A DNA stretch of 64,000 nucleotides from Escallonia rubra (lineage: Eukaryota > Streptophyta > Magnoliopsida > Escalloniales > Escalloniaceae). Position numbers and translations under genes: made by a program. The notes beneath the pieces were generated by a model that was not told the origin of the DNA, did not search any database, and was given only the letters and a program-made list of their open reading frames with translations. Positions 14,301 to 24,793 of this stretch are shown here, in pieces. The stretch's first letter is position 1; each line of letters starts with the position of its first letter. The DNA lies in assembly GCA_033065855.1 (NCBI GenBank), contig JAVXUO010002708.1:226340-290339 (forward strand), written 5' to 3'.

Positions 14301-17300
14301 TGGGGCATGGATATATTGGGACCTTTTGCCCGGCTTCAGCCCATCGGAAATTTGTAATCGTTGCTATTGATTATTTCACTAAGTGGGTCGAAGCCCTATC
14401 CTCCATCACAGAGCAGAAGTGTGAAGACTTCTTCTGGCGCTCGGTTGTCTGCCATTTTGGAATCCCTCGTGTACTTGTCACCGACAATGGAAGACAATTC
14501 GACAACCACATCTTTTGTGTGTTTTGCGCTAATTTATCAATTGAACAACGTTTCACTTCCGTGGCTCACCCACAAACAAACGGCCAGACGGAGGTACCCA
14601 ATCGTACCCTCCTCCAAGGCCTAAAGTAGAAGCTCGATGGTGCGGAAGGACTCTGGGTTGACGAACTCCATAAGATCCTTTGGGCTTATCAAACAACGAC
14701 AAGGAACCCAACAGGCGATACTCCCTTCAACTTGGCCTTTGGCACGGAGGCACTAATCCCGGTTGAGATTGGTCTACCCTTTCTTTGTCTATTCACTTAT
14801 GACCCTAACATGAACGATGAGGCGTTACGTTGCAATCTTGACCTCTTAGACGAACAAAGGGATCAAGCACAGCTCCGATTAGCCGCATATCAGCAATGTG
14901 TGGCCAGATATCACGATCGACGCATTCGCCTTCGGGCTTTCTGCATTGGAGACCTCGTCCTTCGCCGAGTAGAAGCCTCAACCCCTCTCGATGCCATAGG
15001 CAAGCTGTCACCAAACTGGGAAGGCCCTTATCGCGTGACCAAGTATGGTGGGCCTGGATCATATCACTTAGAACATTTGGATGGAAAAAGCATCCCACGA
15101 ACGTGGAATACTACCAATTTACGACGATACTACGCATGAGCAAGATCAAAGAGGGGCCACACATACCTTATCTTTATACTTGATTTTTGGATCCTGCTCA
15201 TGCTTGGACAGCCCACTATGTTACGAGTTTTACGGCTTTGCACAGCCTTAGCTTTTTTCTTTTTTATTGCCATTGGTGTACTTCTCTTCTATTATGAATG
15301 CAAGAGAATTTGGCAGAAGTAGATGCAAAATAAGACATTGAATATATTAGAAATTGAGTCAACTGCATCAAGGCAACAAAAGAAGAGTCCCCTAAAATTA
15401 AGTCTAGAACAAAGGAAACTAGACTATTCATCCTGATCAGTCGCACCCTCGGGCATTCCCATCTCCCGAATTTGAGTCTCGGCCAAAGATTGCTGCCTTG
15501 AAATTGTCCTGGAAGTTGACCCGGATGCACCTAGCGATCGGCCAACAGAAGGGCTAGCTATTGCACATGAACTTGCACCTTTCTTTCGTTCGGCCTCTTC
15601 TGCTCGAAGAGCGTCATCCGTAGCGATCTCACGGGCAAACTTGTGCTCATAAATGCTCAAGTCAAACTCATGATGATGTTTTTGAATATCAGTCTTGCAC
15701 TCATTATAGCCATGCACGAGAGCCCTTTTCGAATCACGGAAGCGCTGATCTGTAAAAGTCTTGGATCTCTTGAACATCTGCACTGCTTGAAGTGCCACGG
15801 ACGACTTCTCAGCCTCCGATTTATCAATACGAGCAGATAACCCCTCATTGGCCAGTTCCAGTCGCTCTACCTTCTTGCTCAAATCATCGACTTTCTTCTC
15901 GGCCTCCCTACGACAGTTATTCTCTACCATTACCTTCTTTTGTTCCTCATCCAAGACTTTATCTGCGGCAATAAGCTTCTCTGCGCCAATCTGCACCTGC
16001 GCCATAGCCTACATAACAAAAGAAGTTAGACACCAGAACTTTTGATATAGAAATTAAAGAGAAGAAATCAAACCTGCGACATAAGTTGGACCATGCCATT
16101 TGCTGTATCAGCAACACCATAAGCAGACAATGTCTTGCGATCCATATGAATGATCGCGTGACGGGACCAGTCCCATGCTGTACGAGGAGACTTGAAGACC
16201 GACTCCTCAACAGATATACCCCAGGCAGGACGATGAAGAATGTCAGCTCGAACAGAGGACGACGTAGCTCTACTCCCACCTCGGCCCAATGCTTTTCTTT
16301 TTCTTGGAGCTTCTTTAGACTTGTCTACCGTAGACAAGCCAAGAACAAACTCTTCTGCTTGCGGTGGAACCTCTTTTGCTTGAGGCCCGAAAACCAGTGT
16401 GTCAAAATCCAAGTCTTGCATTTCCTCCTCTTCAATGCCATGAATGGAAGCCAATCCGTCGGGAATAATGTCCCCCAACACCCCTTGAAAATTAAACAAC
16501 GAAGGCTCGCCTTGTGCTCGGGATGACATATTTCCTGCACAGAGAGCAAAAGTAAGGCACCATTAAAAGATTCAATGCGCAGGCTCTGGTAAGAACATTT
16601 ACCAGGGTCGTTCTCGCCCTCTTCTTCCTCCTCGTCGAAATCTTGAGGTTCAGGGGGAAAGATGATGCCGCATTCGCAAAGTTGAGCGTTACTCAAAGGA
16701 TATCTGGACTCTAAGGACGCAGCTCCTTTGAGCTTCTCAATATGCTCGAGGTCAATCTCCGACAAATCTTTTTCCTTTAATTTATTACATGGTCTAGTGT
16801 CACACTCAGCTAGCCACTCGTTACAAACTTCCCTCCGTTGAGACTTAGGCAATTTAACAAACAAAAACCACTCCTTCCAGTTATGGTTGGATGACGGTGG
16901 ATAGGGAAATAACTTCGCTTCGGATTTTGGGTGCCGACTTAAGAAATACCAACCTACTTGTTTGGTGATTGTGCATATGGTGAAAAACCATCTGAATACC
17001 CTAACTCTAGGCCTCAAACCAAGTTTATGACATTGATATATGAAAAAACTCATAAACCGCCACGCATGAGGGGAAAATTGGCCAGGTGCAAGGCCATATA
17101 GGTTCAAGACTCTAATAAAAAAAGGATGGAGAGGAACCCTAAAGCCATTGATAAACATACCCCAATAAACACCAATTTCATCAATGGTGGCCATGTTGGC
17201 TGATTCATCCTCTTCGGGAAGCCTAAGTTTTACAATGGGAGGAATCTCACAGCGCTCCCGAAGGAGTTTCAAGTCATAGCTGCTAAGTTTGCTTCTAAGT

Positions 17301-20300
17301 GTATGCGCGCCAAAAGGTTTAGGAGATTGGGCGCTCTCCCTTAAAACCTCTTTGGCAGGGACTCCCCTCGGCTCCTGGAAAGGAACCAAAGGGACACCAG
17401 TTTCCAAAAACAGGGGGTCAAAAGTAGGTTCTACCCTGACGCCTTGAGCGTCAACATTAGGCACAAAAACACATTCTTCATCTTCATTAGATATAATTTC
17501 ATATCAAAAGCAAAAGATTTCAAAAAAAAAGGGAGGGGGTTTGGAGCTTACTTGGTGAAACTGAAGATCTTCAAAAGCCCAAACAAATCGCCTCTCTCGA
17601 CTCCACTCAAGAAATGAGAAGTGTGTGGGAAAAGAAACTTTTTTACCCCTTATATAGAGATGAAAGACTCATCCAACGGGTAAGATTCCATGACCGTTGA
17701 AATACCATGGACACGTGGCATGATCCGATGAAATTACTAGGGGGCAAAATTACCCGTTTACCCCACAACGATAAACAAAACGTATCCGAGTAGATGAAAA
17801 CCTATGGTGTCGAGAAGACGAGCACCTATGGTGCCTCCACTCGACCAAACCAAGCACCTCTACTCGGCTGGCCGAGTAGACGAGCACCTATCATGACTCT
17901 ACTCGACCAAGCCGAGTAGACGAGCACTTATGATGCCTCTACTCGGCCAAGCCGAGTAGACGATCACATATGACGCCTCTATTCGGCCAAGCCGAGTAGA
18001 CGAGAACCCAGGCCGAGTAGACGAGCACCGATAACGCCTCTACTCGGCCAAGCCGAGTAGACGAGCACCTATGACGCCTCTACTCGGCCAAGCCGAGTAG
18101 ACGAGCATCTATGGTGCCTCTACTAGGCCAAGCCGAGTAGAAGAGCACCTATCAAGCCTCTACTCGGCAAAGCCGAGTAGATGAGCACCTATCACTGACG
18201 CCTTTACTCGGCCAAGCTGAGTAGACGAGCACCTATGATGCCTCTACTCGGCCAAGCAGGTAGACGAGAACCGATAACGCCTCTACTCGGCCAAGCCGAA
18301 CAGACGAGCACCTATCACACCTTTACTCGGCCAAGCCGAGTAGACGAGCACCTATCACGCCTCTACTTGGCCAAGCCGAGCAGACGAGCACCCAAAGTGC
18401 CTCTACTCGGCCAAGCCGAGCAGACGAGCACCCAAAGTGCCTCTACTCGGCCAAGCCGAGCAGGCGAGCACCCAAAGTGCCTCTACTCAGCCAAGCCGAG
18501 TAGACGAGCACCTGATGTTTTTTTTTCACTCAGCCAAAACAATGACCCCTTTTCTTGATCAAGCCGAGTAGGGGGGCCCCTCATTGTACTACTACATGAT
18601 CTACATGAGTAGAAAAACTTATGAAATCTACCATCTACAATTCCATATTCTCCTTCAAAGAACATGAAATGGGGGGGCAAGTGATGTAGAAGAAAAATAT
18701 CACCTATAAGATGAGGCCACGTGTCATCATCCAGACACATCAAAACCGCCACACCATTAATATGAAAGTGAGTAAAGATGAATTACTCAGGAGTAACTCC
18801 GGGGTATTAACCAGACACTAATGAGGAGTAACCATCCATAATGATGAGTAACCCCCCCATTAATCTGGTAACCTCATAATAACTCCCCACTAAGCTGGGA
18901 GCCCTATAAAAGGAGTGGAGAATAATATGTCAGGTAGGTAAGAGAGTTAAACTTACACTTTACTAAGTCTCAAACATATTCTGACTTAAGTATCGGAGAT
19001 TTCCCGCCGAAAATCCTTCCGGCGAGTCACCGGTGTCGGTTTTGCTGTGCAGGTCTATTCACGAAGCGCGTCCTGAGTTGTCTCCACAACAGGTTCCACC
19101 TCAACCCGACTGTGGTGGCGGCCAGTGGTTGATGGAGGTGGATGTGCAATTTCTAACAGGTGGTCAGTGGAAGGCAGTAGCCAGCAACGGCAGTTGGCAT
19201 TAGCTGGCGGGGGCAGTGTCGGTAGCAGGCACGGGGTGTTGGCGGCCAAAGGTCGGTAGGAGTGGCAGGTGGCGACTGTCGGTGGGCAGTGGAGGTGGTA
19301 GGGGAGATGGTCGAGTTGTGGTCGGCAGAGATGGGGGCCAAGGGCGATATCAGAGGTCAAGGATGACAGTTGTTAGCGGTGCCTAGCAAGCGCCTGCAGT
19401 GGCAGGCACGTGATCGTGAACAGTGGCTGTCAAGAATGACAGGTGGTAGCGACTAGCGATGCAACGACAGTTTGGAAGCTGTGGTATAACTGTGTAAAAT
19501 ATTTGAATGAGACCCTTTTAGTTTACTTTCTTTCTTGGATTAAAAAAGTTGATTAAAAAAATTAAATCCTATATACCGTGAATTCCATATTAACTAGATC
19601 GGTGATGTCCAAAGGAAACATCCAAATAGGTTATTGTGTTATAAAAACCAAATTGCGCATATAACTTTCATATATTTTGCAACATAAAGAACTTTAAAAC
19701 TCGCTAAATTTAAGCAACAAGTGGAGGCTTTGGTGATCACAAAGCGTTATGAATGGTCAAATTTACATGCTTCTATTAAGCATATCATGCCAGTCACAAT
19801 AAGTGTGAATAAACCATACGGTGGGTTTGCAGACGATCATGCGGCCTCTTGCGGTTCGTTGGTTCATCTCGTTTGTAGTGTATAGGGTGTGGTTGTTTTT
19901 ACAATTTTTTGCTTTCTTGTATAGCTTAAGGTTTGCATGGATAGGCGATTAGGGCTTTGTTAGGTCGGTTAGATTGCTAGAACATTGTAAGCCTGTTTAT
20001 TTATTTTCTTTATTGACGGTACAATGTTCTCTTCTTAGGGTTGTATTATTAGCATGACGTGAGGCTATGCACTCTCGTCATGTGGCACTTTTAGAGAGAG
20101 AGTATGAGTTATATTTTCTTGTCAGTGTACCATGTAAGTTGATGACAAACCAAGGATCTTTTGCCCGCCCTTCTTCCACAAACAGTAGCTACTCACGTAA
20201 AGAGTCGTCTCGCTTAAAGAGCTATTCACTAGAGACTAATTGTTGATGAATCTTCCCTTCCTCTTAAAAATTTTGCAGGAATTACATGTCTGTGATAATC

Positions 20301-20849
20301 AGTGGAGAGAAAACGGGAAGGCTAATGACATTCAACCCCAAAACCAAAGAAACAACTGTTCTCCTCCACAATCTCTCATTTCCAAATGGAGTTGCACTAA
20401 GCCAAAATGGTGAGTTCCTCCTTGTGGCAGAGACCACAAATTGCAGAATATTGAAGCTTTGGCTAGAAACATCAAAAGCCGGAACAGTTGAAGTTTTTGC
20501 ACAACTCCCTGGATTTCCAGATAATATTCGAAGGAATCAGAAGGGGGAGTTTTGGGTGGGAATTCATTCAAGAAGAAGCAGCTTCTTGAAAAGGGTTCTC
20601 TCATTTACTTGGATAGGGAGTACATTTGTTAATTACTTTCCAGTTGACATTACAAACTTAGATTCATATGCAGCTAAGTTGAAAGGGAGTGGATTGGCAG
20701 TGAAGTTGGGGGAGAATGGTGAGATATTAGAACTGATAGAGGACAAAAAGGGAAAGATATGGAAGTCAGCCAGTGAAGTAATGGAGAGACATGGTTATCT
20801 ATTGATTGGCTCTGTAAAGATGCCATTTTTGGTTAAGCTAAACAAGTAG
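5307..20849 (+). CDS. strictosidine synthase-like / APMAP-like protein (3 exons)
   Basis: Exons are 5307-5599, 8564-8821 and 20279-20849. All introns are GT-AG and the sum is 1122 nt, giving 373 aa plus stop with no interruption. Residues 5-30 form a hydrophobic signal peptide or anchor. The beta-propeller family signatures follow: two cysteines (Cys101, Cys111) around CDGSRGTEHICGRPLGLAF, then GDLYIADAYLGLL, RFTNGLDI, VYFTDSSSSYQRR, and LSFPNGVALS in exon 3. The length matches plant strictosidine-synthase-like (SSL) proteins, usually about 370 aa and secretory or vacuolar. Most SSLs do not make strictosidine. Without an alignment I cannot say whether the catalytic glutamate of true strictosidine synthase is present, so no reaction is assigned. 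The start is the first ATG after a TATA box and CT-rich leader. Intron 1 (3.0 kb) holds two MITEs; intron 2 (11.4 kb) holds a full Tat retrotransposon. Confidence 0.9.
6985..7115. repeat. degenerate palindromic MITE copy in intron 1
   Basis: The motif TTAGTGATGCTAAAATAATT and the following ATTATCGTTGAAAGTG, TGTCACTAATAATATTTAACGAC segments match the right half of the palindromic repeat at 4590-4780. The left half is missing or too decayed to see. Confidence 0.45.
7412..7785. mobile_element. Stowaway-type MITE (Tc1/mariner)
   Basis: The element begins CTCCCTCCGTTCCTAAAAAA and ends with the near complement AGGAACAGAGGGAG. It is flanked by TA on both sides (7410-7411 and 7786-7787). This end sequence and TA target are the signature of Stowaway MITEs. 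It is 374 bp, has no coding capacity, and sits in intron 1 of the SSL gene. Confidence 0.85.
9163..9584 (+). repeat. 5' LTR of the Tat element
   Basis: This 422-bp repeat begins TGATGTAGAG and ends CTCCACAACA. It contains a TATA box TATAAAAG at 9398-9405. It is matched by 18682-19091. Confidence 0.93.
9588..9604 (+). other. primer-binding site
   Basis: TGGCGCCATCCGTGGGA starts three bases after the LTR. Such a site pairs with the 3' end of a tRNA ending GGCGCCA. Which tRNA it is was not determined. Confidence 0.7.
9625..15139 (+). pseudogene. degenerate gag-pol of the Tat element
   Basis: Recognisable parts in order: the gag capsid region (10400-10850); a zinc-knuckle-like segment with YCQFHKDHGH (11080-11125); aspartic protease VDTGSSADILF (near 11490); reverse transcriptase with WRICIDYTDLKKACPKDSYP (12280-12345) and YVDD (near 12590); a first RNase H (about 13030-13380); a second RNase H with HVDGSSNANGSGAGLIL (13447) and DSQLVVKQFSGEYEARG; integrase with DYFTKWVEA and TDNG (14370-14490); and a C-terminal region ending 15139. 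Lesions are in-frame stops at 10219, 11557, 11803, 12424, 13208, 13532, 13961 and 14627, one extra A in each of the A-runs at 12452-12458 and 14206-14213, and a further shift near 14325. Several stops look like CAG or CGA codons changed by C-to-T, as expected after cytosine methylation. No functional polyprotein can be made. Confidence 0.92.
15424..17464 (-). CDS. antisense protein of the Tat element, gypsy-transposon-type domain (3 exons)
   Basis: On the minus strand, exons 17464-16603, 16534-16074 and 16008-15424 join at GT-AG sites into 1908 nt (636 codons) without a stop. The first exon carries DEIGVYWGMFINGFRVPLHP and then LAPGQFSPHAWRFMSFFIYQ. This pattern matches the plant 'putative gypsy type transposon' family (Pfam PF04195, from memory). 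An acidic stretch EEEEEGEND follows, then a basic patch PRKRK and a long charged, coiled-coil-like C-terminus in exon 3. Position 17464 is a GTG; the frame is open a little further upstream to a TGA with no ATG, so the true first exon or start is missing. Function is unknown; antisense frames at this position are known in Tat/Ogre elements. The frame is intact beside a ruined gag-pol. Confidence 0.75.
17812..18520. repeat. about 40-bp tandem array upstream of the 3' LTR
   Basis: The unit contains CTCTACTCGGCCAAGCCGAG followed by TAGACGAGCACC. The clearest copies are exactly 40 bp apart (18381, 18421, 18461). About 15-17 more or less degenerate units are present. Each unit holds the near-palindrome CTCGGCCAAGCCGAG. 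Arrays at this position are known in Tat/Ogre elements. Confidence 0.85.
18666..18681 (+). other. polypurine tract
   Basis: GAAATGGGGGGGCAAG lies immediately before the 3' LTR, where plus-strand DNA synthesis is primed. Confidence 0.75.
18682..19091 (+). repeat. 3' LTR of the Tat element
   Basis: This 410-bp repeat begins TGATGTAGAA and ends CTCCACAACA. Its TATAAAAG box is at 18905-18912. It is followed by the GGTTC duplication. Confidence 0.93.
19097..20278 (+). other. remainder of SSL intron 2
   Basis: The first about 400 bp are GC-rich with GGTGGCGGC-like low-complexity sequence. The rest is AT-rich. No gene is recognised. The intron ends TTTTGCAG at 20278. Confidence 0.6.
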
Positions 20850-21650
20850 TCTACAAATATATATATATGGCTCTTTGCATATTTTAGAAAGTGGGACATT
20901 ATAAAAGTCTGCAATTATTCAGCCAGAACAAAGTACAAATTTGTCTCAGACTTTTCTTTTCTAGTTGTTGTTTCTCTCAAGGTGACTGAGGATAATTGTA
21001 TAGATCACAACTGATAGTCTAATTTAGTGCATCTTATATTGAGGGTACACTTTAGGAATGTTATTCTTTGTTCAAGGGCGGATAAGAGTGTAATCGTTTG
21101 GTCAGGGATCAAACTTTCGTTTCAATTGAATGTTTCGAATGGAAAAAAGTTAGAAACGTTGTAATAACTTTTTGACCATTTGGTTAATATTTTGATAGGT
21201 TTCAATTGTTTCGCTCGAGAAAATAAAATTAGTCGAAATTACATTTCGAGGGCCTCGCAACAAAAACATTTCAGTTAGAGCAAAGCAAGTAGAAGTAAAG
21301 AAAATCCGGTCGTTGAAGGCGGATAATTATCTTCTCCTGAGTTTGTACTATGGTTAACCAGACTTAGTTAGGCATCAGGCTTCATTTTGCATGTAGCCAC
21401 GAATGAGACTAGTGTGTGAGATTTATTTCATACTTCAATGAAAAAAGATGCTTGAGAATCATTGAGATTTGCAGATAACGTGGCGACGTGTACAAGATTT
21501 TTGGGTGCGGATGCAGGAAAAAGTTGTTGTTCTTTCATCATATACACCACTATGACATGAAAATTCTCTGCTCTAGCAATAGCGCTTATCAAAGTTATTC
21601 CTTACTATTGCGGTACAAATGACATGGATGTAGGAAAAAATTTAGTTGTT
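20850..21650. other. 3' flank of the SSL gene, no gene recognised
   Basis: The first few hundred bases will include the 3' UTR. A (TA)n run follows the stop codon. Nothing coding is recognisable. Confidence 0.5.
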
Positions 21651-21850
21651 ATCCCGATTGGAGAAATCTTCCTCTTATCCTCTAAATAGCGACAATCAAT
21701 CATCTTTAAATGTTTCTAGTGATTTTTATTTAGTGACGCTAAAAAAATGCTATTAAGAATTGTCGCTGAAAGTGTTAGAAGAAAAGTCACTGGAAACATT
21801 TAGCGAGTATTAAATGTCTGTATACATGAGATTGGAGGAAGACTTTTACA
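21650..21850. repeat. palindromic MITE copy downstream of the SSL gene
   Basis: It has the same arrangement as the 4590 copy: AGCGACAATCAATCATC on the left and ACATTTAGCGAGTATTAAAT on the right, with GATTGGAGAAATCTTCCTC mirrored by GAGATTGGAGGAAGACTTTT. It therefore also shows that the arms extend beyond the 190-bp core. Confidence 0.6.
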
Positions 21851-22640
21851 ACCTGAACAGAAGCCAAAGTTTGTTAAGGAAAATATCATTGTCATGGAGC
21901 TAATCATAGAAGAGAATATAGAGGCATTTGCTTGATATTTGAGTGGAAACATCATTTTCCTTTGATAGTGTGTCACCATGAGGCATGGAAAGTTCCCTTA
22001 TCAACATTTTTTGTTCGGAAATTTTTTGTTCTGGACATTTGGCAGCAGGGACGGAGCTAGGAAGTCCAACCGGGGGGGACCAAAATGTCATAAAAAAAAA
22101 TTAGCGGCTAACATAAAGAATTCGCGTTAAGATTGAATACGTTAAATACAAAATAGATTGCTCAATTTGACTAATAATCATATAATTTAACTATTTATAG
22201 TGATTTATTCCGTATTTAANTTGTAAAGTTAGTCAACAACAAATTATTAATCTTACATGAAAGAAACTTTACTCTTATTGTATATATGTATTAATTATTA
22301 GTGTGATTATTAATTATATGATAACAATAGTCACGTATAAGTTAACATACTATAAGAATTTAAATTAAAAAAGAAAAAAAGAAGTAACCTTGATATATTA
22401 GTGTTTACTTTAAAATTTAGAGATTTAAAATTTGGAAGAATGAAGATAGACAAGGGAACGAGAAAGATAAAGACTACGACGACTAGTGGCACAAAAAATA
22501 AAAAACATTACAAAATGAAATCTAATACATTGTATAATTAAAATTGTGTCATTTTAGTAAATATTATAAACATAACTACCTACTATTTAAAATAACTAAA
22601 AAAAAATTCTCAAACTTTGGGGTGGGGGGGGCATGGCCCG

Positions 22641-24766
22641 CCTTGGTCAGGGGCGGAGCCAGGATTTCAACTCAGGGGGGGCTAAATATATATCGAAATT
22701 AATAATTTTTTTTATTAGTAAAATAGCAACAAAAAAAAAATTTTGCATTTTTCGACAAAACACAAAAAAATACGAAAAAACATCCAAAAAGTCTTATTTA
22801 ATTTCATGAGAGCTACTAATATGGTTTTTTATTATAGTACTTATCCATTCTGAAAATAAAACACATTTTATTTTCAATATCAATCCATCAATTATCAATC
22901 AAATAACCTAATTAATCAAAAATATTTTATTCTTTTACTTTTTCAGTCATGTTTCATTATTGCGTTAACCTAATTTCAACCCACCATTCAACTAAATCAC
23001 ACATTCGATATCTCAATCCAATTGGGTCCCATCCTCCATCAATCTCAATATCTACAACTTAAGGAGCCTCAACCTTCTTTTATTTAACGCAAGGGTGCAC
23101 CTATGTCACATGGTGAACCACTACATCTGTGGCCCTAATACCTAACCAACAAACCCCACCAAAATTCCACAGGTATGATTTCCATTAAACATGCAAATCA
23201 ATCTAAACGATTTTGATTACAACAAAAGCAACAAAGTGACCATTGTTGAGCCTTTACATGCAAGTGTATAAAAATTTGCAAAGGCTTAACAATACGACAA
23301 CCAGACATGCATACCATACACCATGACCTCTGTACACAGACAAGAGCAATGATTTACAAGAAAAGAATGTACGCATATAGCTAGGCTTTGAACATAAGGA
23401 AGCCAGGAATGGACACAGCTTAGGTCGCACTAAGCATCTCGACCTCAATATACACGTGATAGGATTGAAAAACAATGTGATAGTGGATGGCGCCGACGAT
23501 GGTCATTGAAACCATAGAGGAATGCAATTCAACAACTGCTCACGCATGTGGCTTCCTTTGTGTGTGTGTGTGTGTGTGTGACATTGCAGGAACCGTCATT
23601 TCAGACCACAATTTGTCGCTAAAAGCTACAATTCTGCGTACACACGGATGTGCTCAAACATACTCATAACTGCATATAGATGCGTCTCCGGTTAATTTAG
23701 TGAACTTCATACAACAAAAGCTCCATAACCTACAAAATTTGAAAAACGCCTATTCACTTCCGCAGCCGCCATATGTCGCCAAAAGGTACACTTCTGCCGC
23801 TACTGCACCTTTAGCGACAAAACAACGCGATAAAAAGTTCCGAATGTACCTTTTAGCAATGTAGATGAGGAGATGATCGGAGGCGAAATTGGCGATGGTG
23901 ATGCCCTCCAGCTGTCCGCAGCTCAGATCCACGGCGTGCATCGTGATCTTCTCCACTTCGTGCAGCCTTAAATTGGTTTCACGGGAATTGCGGATGTCTA
24001 CGGTCCTCCACATGGCAGGATCCTTGCATATGTTGCGCCAGGTGGTACAGACCTTTTGTGCAGTCTCCAGTAGCTCTACCGCCCCCAGCCTGCGCAGTAT
24101 TGACGCCGTCACTTTGGGAGGGAGCATACTTGTCACATCGCCGCCGGTCGCCGCCGGTCGCCGCCGGTCGCCGGAGTTTTGGCCGCCGGTGGACTGTTGG
24201 AGTGAAGACAGTACAACCGAAGTCGCCGACTCGCCGTCGGCGTAGATCCGGGGTCACTGGGTCCTTGCCGCCGGCGGTGGACCGTTGGAGTGAAGACTGA
24301 AGACCGAAGTCGCCGACTCGCCGTCGCCGTAGATCCGGGGTCACTGGGTCCTTGCAGTTGCCGAGTCGCCGTCGCCCGTCGGCGTAGTAGCGTAGATCTA
24401 GACAACGAGAGAGAGCCCGTGACCGTGAGCCGTGAGGCGCCGAAGTGCGTTCGTCGTGGCTGCCGTGCCGGAGGAGTGAGCCGAAGTGCCGGAAGTGGGT
24501 GCGGCGTGGCGGCCGAAGTGGGTTCGTGATCGTGGCGGCCGGAGTGAGGCGCCGGCCGCCGGTCGGTGTCTCGGTACTCGGTTGGTGAGAACTGAGAAGA
24601 GAGAGCCGAAGAGCCGGAGAGAGAGAGAGCCGAAGAGAGAGAGAGAGAGCCAAAAAAGTGTGAAAAATATGAAAAAATACTATATATAATTTTTTTTTTT
24701 TTCAAAATCTGACAGGGGGCTATAGCCCCCTCTCGTACAAGTGTAGCTCCGCCGGTGCCCTTGGTC
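22641..24766. mobile_element. inner hAT-like element carrying an F-box gene fragment
   Basis: The element is about 22649-24758, flanked by CCTTGGTC on both sides (22641-22648, 24759-24766). The ends AGGGGCGGAGCC and GTAGCTCCGCC form a short imperfect inverted repeat. The right part (23850-24660) is GC-rich and unlike the AT-rich left part, consistent with captured host DNA. It includes an 87-bp tandem duplication at about 24190-24360. Confidence 0.55.
23850..24138 (-). pseudogene. F-box/LRR protein gene fragment (first exon) inside a hAT element
   Basis: The minus-strand frame reads LPPKVTASILRRLGAVELLE, then TAQKVCTTWRNICKDPAMWR and later HAVDLSCGQLEGITI, ending IYIAKR at a good donor (exon edge 23850, GT at 23849-23848). 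This is the F-box plus first leucine-rich segment of plant SKIP19/FBL23-type proteins, which act as substrate receptors of SCF ubiquitin ligases. No second exon follows within the element. The frame has no proper start: it opens at GTG 24136 and the first ATG is at codon 4. Upstream is repetitive GCCGCCGGTC sequence. The piece is most likely a transduplicated exon rather than a working gene. Confidence 0.75.
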
Positions 24767-24793
24767 GTGCTTGGGCTCCGCCCCAATTGGCAG

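Larger units (their letters stand above)
9158..19096 (+). mobile_element. Ty3/gypsy LTR retrotransposon, Tat lineage, inside SSL intron 2
   Basis: The element proper is 9163-19091, flanked by the 5-bp duplication GGTTC (9158-9162, 19092-19096). LTRs begin TG and end CA. The order is LTR, primer-binding site, gag-pol on the plus strand, an antisense reading frame on the minus strand, a 40-bp tandem array, polypurine tract, LTR. The second RNase H region after the usual one, together with the antisense frame between integrase and 3' LTR, points to the Tat clade. The LTRs differ at roughly 25-30 positions plus an 8-bp gap, so the insertion is not recent. Gag-pol is disabled. Confidence 0.93.
22038..24793. 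mobile_element. outer hAT-like element with 8-bp TSD
   Basis: The element is 22046-24785. It starts CAGGGACGGAGC and ends GCTCCGCCCCA, an imperfect inverted pair of hAT type. It is flanked by TTTGGCAG (22038-22045) and ATTGGCAG (24786-24793), 7 of 8 bases identical. About 600 bp of AT-rich sequence belong to it. Most of the rest is the second element inserted near its right end. Confidence 0.6.

Noticed and set aside
17812..18520. Regular 40-bp repeats reminiscent of a CRISPR array
   Set aside because: The units are contiguous with no unique spacers, the genome is plant, and the place before a 3' LTR is typical of Tat elements.
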